In this document: positions 4,596 through 8,810 of the stretch, in pieces
Layout: every line of letters begins with the position of its first letter
Position numbering within the stretch: position 1 is the stretch's first letter
Assembly (NCBI GenBank): GCA_022424805.1
Contig: JAKMGR010000182.1
Span: 1 to 8,810 of the forward strand
Length of the DNA stretch: 8,810 bases
Origin: Verrucomicrobiales bacterium
GTDB taxonomy: Bacteria; Verrucomicrobiota; Verrucomicrobiia; Verrucomicrobiales; DEV007
Reading direction: 5' to 3'
Program-made: the position numbers and the translations under genes
The notes under the pieces: model-generated
Told to the model about the DNA's origin: nothing
Database searches by the model: none
Seen by the model: only the letters and a program-made list of their open reading frames with translations

Positions 4596-7363
4596 ATTCC
4601 CTATCTGTCCGCGCGAATGCCGAATTGATTGATTCGAAATACGCGGATTGGAAATCTGATCCGAGTTCAGTTGATGAATCGTGGTCCAATTTTTTCGAAG
4701 GATTCGAACTGGGAATGACGCAGCCGGCTCCGAAAGGGAGCGCGGCTCTGCTGACTGATCCGGGATTGGAAATTGTCGGTGGTCTGGATTTGGCAACACG
4801 CGCCCGAGTCGTTTCGATGGTGCATCAGTATCGCTCCCTTGGCCACACGGCGGCATGGACGGATCCGCTGGAAGAAGTGGCACCGGAGCAGGAGTTGCTG
4901 AGCCTCGAGAAACTTGGCTTTCTCCCGGAACATCTTGATGAGGAAGTATCGACCCAGTTTTTCCGTTTCGGTGAACGGATGAAGTTGGGGGATATGATCG
5001 AGGAACTGAAGACGATTTACTGCGGTAAAATCGGTTTCGAGTTCATGCACATCCAGACGCCGGATATTCGAGATTGGGTGCAGGAAAAAATTGAGGCTCG
5101 CATCAAAGCACCCGAGCCGCCGATTGAGACGAAAAAGGATGCGCTGCGCTGGCTCGCCGAGGCGGAACTTTTCGAGAAATTTCTTCACCGCAAGTATGTC
5201 GGGCAAAAACGATTTTCCCTGGAGGGGGGAGATTCCCTGATGGTTGCTCTCAACGGAATGGTGTCGAGCTTTCCCCATTTCGGGATTCACGAGATGGTCA
5301 TGGGAATGGCGCACCGAGGTCGACTCAACGTGCTCGCGAATCTGCTGCGCAAGCCTCTCACGGTAATTCTCTACGAGTTCTCGGAAAACTATGTCCCGAA
5401 TCTCGTCGCGGGAGATGGGGATGTGAAGTATCACCTCGGTTTTGATGCTGAGTTCGACTTCGACGGACACGATATTCGACTCCATCTCGGAGCAAACCCG
5501 AGTCACCTCGAGGCGGTGAATGGTGTCGTCGAGGGCAAGGCCCGGGCACGCCAGCGACTGCGGGATCCGGGTCTGCGCGATTCCTTTGTTGAGCGGGACG
5601 GTGTTCTCCCCGTATTGATCCACGGAGATGCGGCTTTCGCGGGGCAGGGCAGTGTCGCGGAAACGCTGAATCTTTCCCAGCTGCTCGGTTATCGAACCGG
5701 CGGAACGGTGCATTTTGTGATCAATAACCAGATCGGATTTACGACGACACCGAAAGATGCGCGCTCGTCTGTCTATTGCACGGATGTCGCGAAGATAATT
5801 GAGGCTCCGGTTTTCCATGTGAATGGGGATTCACCACTTGATGTTCTATTTGTTACCGAGTTGGCCTTGGAATTTCGCCAGACATTCGGACGAGACGTGG
5901 TCGTCGACATTGTTTGCTACCGTCGTCACGGCCACAATGAGGGCGACGAGCCTGCCTTCACCCTGCCGCAAACCTATCGCGAGATTCGCCAGCAGGATAC
6001 GCCGCTGAAGGTCTTTCGTGATGCTCTGATCAAAAGCGGGGATCTCTCCAGGGAAGAGGTAAAGGCGATCGAGAATACCTACCAGGAAAAGCTCGATAGC
6101 GAGCATGCGGAACTGGAAGCCGCGACGGAGAAAGGCGAGGGGCACCAGATGAATCAGGAGATGCCGGAGCCGCAGGCTGAGTTCTCCCATGATCCAGTTC
6201 CGACTGGTGTGCCGGTGAACGTCGTTCGCGAAATCGGGATGAAAATTTCGACGATACCGGATGGGATTTCGGTGAATGAGAAGCTGGAGAAGCGCTTCAT
6301 TAAACCTCGGCGCGAAGCGATTGAGAGTGGCGAAGGGATCAGCTGGGCACTTGGCGAATCTCTCGCTTTTGGAACGCTGCTTCGTGAGGACATTGCGGTG
6401 CGATTGTCAGGACAGGACTGCCGACGCGGCACATTCAGTCATCGTCACGCCGTTCTCTATGATTCAGAAACGAGAAGGCGCTACACGCCGCTGAATCATA
6501 TTTCTGATGAGCAGACGCAGAAGTTGTGGGTCTACAACAGCAACCTCTCCGAGTTCGCAGTCCTGGGTTTTGAATACGGCTACTCGATGACCTGCGAGGA
6601 TGCCCTCGTGTTGTGGGAAGCGCAGTTCGGTGATTTTGGAAATGGGGCGCAGGTGATCATTGATCAGTTCATCAGTTCTGCGGAATCGAAATGGCAACGA
6701 CGGAGTGATCTCGTGATGTTGCTGCCTCACGGCTACGAAGGGCAGGGTCCGGAGCACAGCAGCGCGCGTCTCGAGCGTTTTCTCCAGCTCTGCGCCGAGC
6801 AAAATATGCAGGTCGTAAATCTGACGACCCCGGCACAGTATTTTCACGTTCTTCGCCGGCAACTTGCCCGCGAGTTTCGCAAACCGCTTGTCATCATGAC
6901 GCCAAAGAGCTTGCTGACCCACTCTCGATGCGTATCGAACATCGAGGAATTCGGAGAGAAGACCGTTTTCCAGGAGGTCATCGATGACCGGCGCGACGAT
7001 CCGGAAAATGTCAGTCGTCTTATATTCTGCACCGGCAAGGTATACTACGAGCTCGACGATTACAGGACAAAAAACGAAATCAACAACGTCGCGATCATTC
7101 GAATTGAGCAGATTTACCCCTTTTGGGGAAGTCACATTCAGATGGTTGCTTCCCGCTACGAAAATGCGACCAAGTGGGTGTGGTGTCAGGAGGAACCTCT
7201 TAATATGGGTGCCTGGACTTTCGTCGGGCCACGATTGGAAAAAATGACAGAACACTCGGTGCGTTACGCTGGTCGCGACACAGCCGCGAGCCCGGCAACC
7301 GGCTCCAAAACGATTCACAAGATGGAGCAGGAGCGCCTCATCAAAGAGGCTTTCAACAAGTAA
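4589..7363 (+). CDS. sucA: 2-oxoglutarate dehydrogenase E1 component
   Basis: Thiamine-diphosphate enzyme that decarboxylates 2-oxoglutarate and succinylates the lipoyl group of E2 in the TCA cycle; cytoplasmic. From the ATG at 4589 it is 924 aa (E. coli SucA is 933). The N-terminus ANAELIDSKYADW then DPSSVDESW is the E2-binding start expected for E1o. Active-site marks in this numbering are H242 in MAHRGRLN, H306 in NPSHLEAV, the TPP motif GDAAFAGQG (346-354) to NNQIGFT (379-385), and HGHNEGDEP (447-455). The pyrimidine-domain signatures are SGQDCRRGTFSHRHA, FGDFGNGAQ and LPHGYEGQGPEHSSAR. An in-frame ATG at 4544 would add 15 residues. I prefer 4589 because homology begins right after it and the extra residues derive from the heptamer repeat. 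sucB follows 12 bases after the stop. No truncation or frameshift is seen. Confidence 0.97.
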   Translation: MSHSLSVRANAELIDSKYADWKSDPSSVDESWSNFFEGFELGMTQPAPKGSAALLTDPGLEIVGGLDLATRARVVSMVHQYRSLGHTAAWTDPLEEVAPEQELLSLEKLGFLPEHLDEEVSTQFFRFGERMKLGDMIEELKTIYCGKIGFEFMHIQTPDIRDWVQEKIEARIKAPEPPIETKKDALRWLAEAELFEKFLHRKYVGQKRFSLEGGDSLMVALNGMVSSFPHFGIHEMVMGMAHRGRLNVLANLLRKPLTVILYEFSENYVPNLVAGDGDVKYHLGFDAEFDFDGHDIRLHLGANPSHLEAVNGVVEGKARARQRLRDPGLRDSFVERDGVLPVLIHGDAAFAGQGSVAETLNLSQLLGYRTGGTVHFVINNQIGFTTTPKDARSSVYCTDVAKIIEAPVFHVNGDSPLDVLFVTELALEFRQTFGRDVVVDIVCYRRHGHNEGDEPAFTLPQTYREIRQQDTPLKVFRDALIKSGDLSREEVKAIENTYQEKLDSEHAELEAATEKGEGHQMNQEMPEPQAEFSHDPVPTGVPVNVVREIGMKISTIPDGISVNEKLEKRFIKPRREAIESGEGISWALGESLAFGTLLREDIAVRLSGQDCRRGTFSHRHAVLYDSETRRRYTPLNHISDEQTQKLWVYNSNLSEFAVLGFEYGYSMTCEDALVLWEAQFGDFGNGAQVIIDQFISSAESKWQRRSDLVMLLPHGYEGQGPEHSSARLERFLQLCAEQNMQVVNLTTPAQYFHVLRRQLAREFRKPLVIMTPKSLLTHSRCVSNIEEFGEKTVFQEVIDDRRDDPENVSRLIFCTGKVYYELDDYRTKNEINNVAIIRIEQIYPFWGSHIQMVASRYENATKWVWCQEEPLNMGAWTFVGPRLEKMTEHSVRYAGRDTAASPATGSKTIHKMEQERLIKEAFNK

Positions 7364-7375
7364 GGTTTTACGAAA

Positions 7376-8581
7376 ATGGTTCAAGAAATCAAAATACCCT
7401 CGGTCGGGGAATCGATCACTTCCGCAACTGTCGGAACCTGGCTCAAGGCCGACGGCGAATATGTTGAGTCCGGTGAGGAAGTTCTCATGATCGAGACCGA
7501 CAAAGTCTCCACAGGGATTCCCACCGAGACCTCTGGCATTCTGAAGCATCAGGCCAACGAAGGTGATGATCTCGATATTGGCGCGGTAGTAGCCATCGTC
7601 GAGGAGGGTGAGGCATCCGAAGGGCACTCCGAAAGTCCAGAAGAAGAGGCGGCAGATTCCGATGGCTCATCGGAGGCAGCCGCTGAGCCCGCGCCAGAAC
7701 CAGCGGGCGACATTCGGGTGACACCGGTCGCTCGAAAGATCGCTGAAGAAGAAGGAGTGGATCTTTCCTCCGTCACGGGAACTGGCGCAGCCGGAAAAAT
7801 TACCAAGTCAGATGTCCTTGAAGCGGCATCTGGTGGCGCGAGTAGCGAGAAAGAGAAGGAGGCCCCGGCAGCTGCATCGGAGAAGCGGACAACCCGCAAG
7901 AAACTCTCTCCACTACGGCGTAAAATCGCTACCCATCTCGTTAACGCTCAACAGGAAGCTGCAATCCTAAGCACTTTCAACGAGTGCGACATGACGAATG
8001 TGATGGCTCTTCGCAAGCGAGTTCAGGAAGACTTCGTCGCCAAACACGGGGTGAAGCTCGGCTTCATGTCCTTTTTCATCAAAGCCGTCGTCGACGGATT
8101 GAAGGCGGTGCCCGGAATCAATGCCCAGATCGAAGGTGATGAGATCGTCCAGAACCACTTTCACGACGTCGGTGTTGCAGTGGGAACAGACAAGGGGCTC
8201 TTCGTTCCCGTGATTCGTGATTGTGACACGAAGTCGTTCGCCGAAATCGAGCAGGACATTATCGGCTACGCGACGAAAGCGCGTGAGGGATCAATCTCGC
8301 TTGATGACTTGCAAGGCGGTGTTTTCACCATCACCAATGGAGGAATTTACGGTTCACTTCTCAGCACTCCGATCCTCAATCCACCGCAGTCCGGTATCCT
8401 CGGAATGCACAGCATCCAGCAACGTCCTGTTGCGATCGACGGGGAAGTTGTGATTCGTCCGATGATGTATCTTGCGCTGAGTTACGATCATCGCATCGTC
8501 GACGGGAGGGAAGCCGTCACTTTTCTCGTTCGGGTGAAGGAGTGCATCGAGAATCCCGATCGAATGCTGATAGGTGTTTGA
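7376..8581 (+). CDS. sucB: Dihydrolipoamide succinyltransferase (E2 of 2-oxoglutarate dehydrogenase)
   Basis: Core E2 subunit that carries the succinyl group on its lipoyl arm and transfers it to CoA. It is 401 aa (E. coli SucB is 405). The lipoyl domain spans about residues 2-76 with [15 protein letters not shown] and the lipoylated K43 in ETDKVS. An acidic Ala/Glu/Pro/Ser linker covers about 77-112. The peripheral subunit-binding domain is about 113-151 ([16 protein letters not shown], then [13 protein letters not shown]). A second flexible Ala/Glu/Lys linker leads to the catalytic domain from about 172. The catalytic signature [13 protein letters not shown] holds H372 and D376. An AAGG overlapping the sucA stop, about 10 bases before the ATG, serves as Shine-Dalgarno. 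The pair forms one operon; the succinyl rather than acetyl specificity is inferred mainly from adjacency to sucA. Confidence 0.96.
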   Translation: MVQEIKIPSVGESITSATVGTWLKADGEYVESGEEVLMIETDKVSTGIPTETSGILKHQANEGDDLDIGAVVAIVEEGEASEGHSESPEEEAADSDGSSEAAAEPAPEPAGDIRVTPVARKIAEEEGVDLSSVTGTGAAGKITKSDVLEAASGGASSEKEKEAPAAASEKRTTRKKLSPLRRKIATHLVNAQQEAAILSTFNECDMTNVMALRKRVQEDFVAKHGVKLGFMSFFIKAVVDGLKAVPGINAQIEGDEIVQNHFHDVGVAVGTDKGLFVPVIRDCDTKSFAEIEQDIIGYATKAREGSISLDDLQGGVFTITNGGIYGSLLSTPILNPPQSGILGMHSIQQRPVAIDGEVVIRPMMYLALSYDHRIVDGREAVTFLVRVKECIENPDRMLIGV

Positions 8582-8626
8582 GGTCCGGTATGCGAGGGTT
8601 TCCCCCGCTGCAAAGAAGAAAGGCGA

Positions 8627-8642
8627 GGCGACTTCAGTCGCC
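8627..8642. repeat. Perfect 16-bp inverted repeat downstream of sucB
   Basis: GGCGACT (8627-8633) and AGTCGCC (8636-8642) are exact reverse complements around TC. In RNA this would be a 5-6 bp GC-rich hairpin. No T-run follows, so it is not a standard intrinsic terminator. It could help end or stabilise the sucAB transcript, or be a dispersed genomic palindrome. Confidence 0.6.
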
Positions 8643-8660
8643 GAACATCTGGCATTACGG

Positions 8661-8707
8661 CAGCTCAAGCAGCCGGTCTTGGGCTGGACTTTGAAGTCTG
8701 CCTTTTA
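8661..8707 (+). terminator. Possible terminator region after sucB
   Basis: CAGCTCAAG (8661-8669) pairs along its full length with CTTGGGCTG (8678-8686), with one U-G pair, around an 8-base loop. Next comes a short GACTT-TG-AAGTC dyad (8687-8698), then TGCCTTTTATT. Hairpin plus T-rich tail at this position suits the end of the sucAB transcript. The T-run is short and separated from the main stem, so this is tentative. Confidence 0.4.
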
Positions 8708-8810
8708 TTGGATGGACGTCTCGGAAACAAAATTTCTTCGTCGAAATTGACCCAGCGCAAAAAAACTGACTCCTGTGCCGAAACCTGTTAGTGAAATAGG
8801 GGTTTCAACC
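8708..8810. other. Intergenic tail of the window
   Basis: No open frame with coding character is seen between the sucB hairpins and the end of the window. It includes an A-run at 8760-8766. It may be the upstream region of a gene outside the window; an lpd (E3) gene would be a natural candidate, but nothing here shows it. Confidence 0.4.

Noticed and set aside
4667..5818. Long open frame (383 codons) on the minus strand inside sucA
   Set aside because: It lies fully antisense to the well-supported E1 gene, its product resembles nothing known to me and is rich in Arg, His, Ile and Leu as expected of an antisense frame of GC3-biased coding DNA.
6464..7627. Open frame of 387 codons on the minus strand across the sucA/sucB junction
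   Set aside because: It spans antisense to two clear genes and their intergenic gap, without a plausible start signal or family motif.
1..8810. CRISPR array, insertion sequence or defence system
   Set aside because: No spaced direct repeats of the right size, no transposase or nuclease-like frame, and no terminal inverted repeats flanking a cargo were seen.

Overview
The window looks like chromosomal DNA of a free-living Gram-negative bacterium. I lean towards Verrucomicrobiota or a related PVC group. The reasons are the N-terminal style of the 2-oxoglutarate dehydrogenase E1, the IdeR/MntR-type regulator with an SH3-like C-terminus beside a TroABC-like transporter, moderate GC content, and weak or absent Shine-Dalgarno sequences at several starts. 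This is a resemblance judged by eye, not a database result.

Region 1 (1-2760) is a divergent metal-uptake locus. On the minus strand, in transcription order, lie a lipoprotein solute-binding protein (2677-1706), an ABC ATPase (1725-859) and an ABC-3 family permease (872 to beyond base 1). Each gene overlaps the next by 14-20 bases, so this is a tightly coupled Mn/Zn importer operon. Divergently, at 2761-3417, lies a DtxR/MntR-family regulator. The 83-bp gap between them holds a perfect 8-bp inverted repeat with a 4-bp spacer (2696-2715), the obvious candidate operator. It overlaps a possible promoter for the transporter. The likely logic is that the importer supplies metal, the regulator senses it, and metal-bound regulator shuts off the importer.

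Region 2 (3412-4543) is a patchy junction. It holds the C-terminal remnant of a glycosyltransferase-like gene (minus strand, converging on and overlapping mntR), a complete tRNA-Ser(GGA) with encoded CCA (3772-3861), about 200 bp with no recognisable content, and an unrecognised open frame. That frame is 97 codons without an early start codon (56 aa from its first ATG) and ends in a UUCG-loop hairpin with a U-rich tail. The region looks like a place where rearrangement has left debris.

Region 3 (4544-8810) holds sucA and sucB, the E1 and E2 subunits of the 2-oxoglutarate dehydrogenase complex of the TCA cycle, 12 bases apart and surely co-transcribed. The sucA start sits inside a four-copy heptamer repeat. 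No E3 (lpd) gene follows within the 229 bp left in the window; that stretch contains inverted repeats that may end the sucAB transcript.

I see no transposase, CRISPR array, integrase or defence module. The main points for follow-up are the candidate metal-regulator operator, the odd mntR translation start, the unrecognised small frame near the tRNA, and the heptamer repeat at the sucA start.
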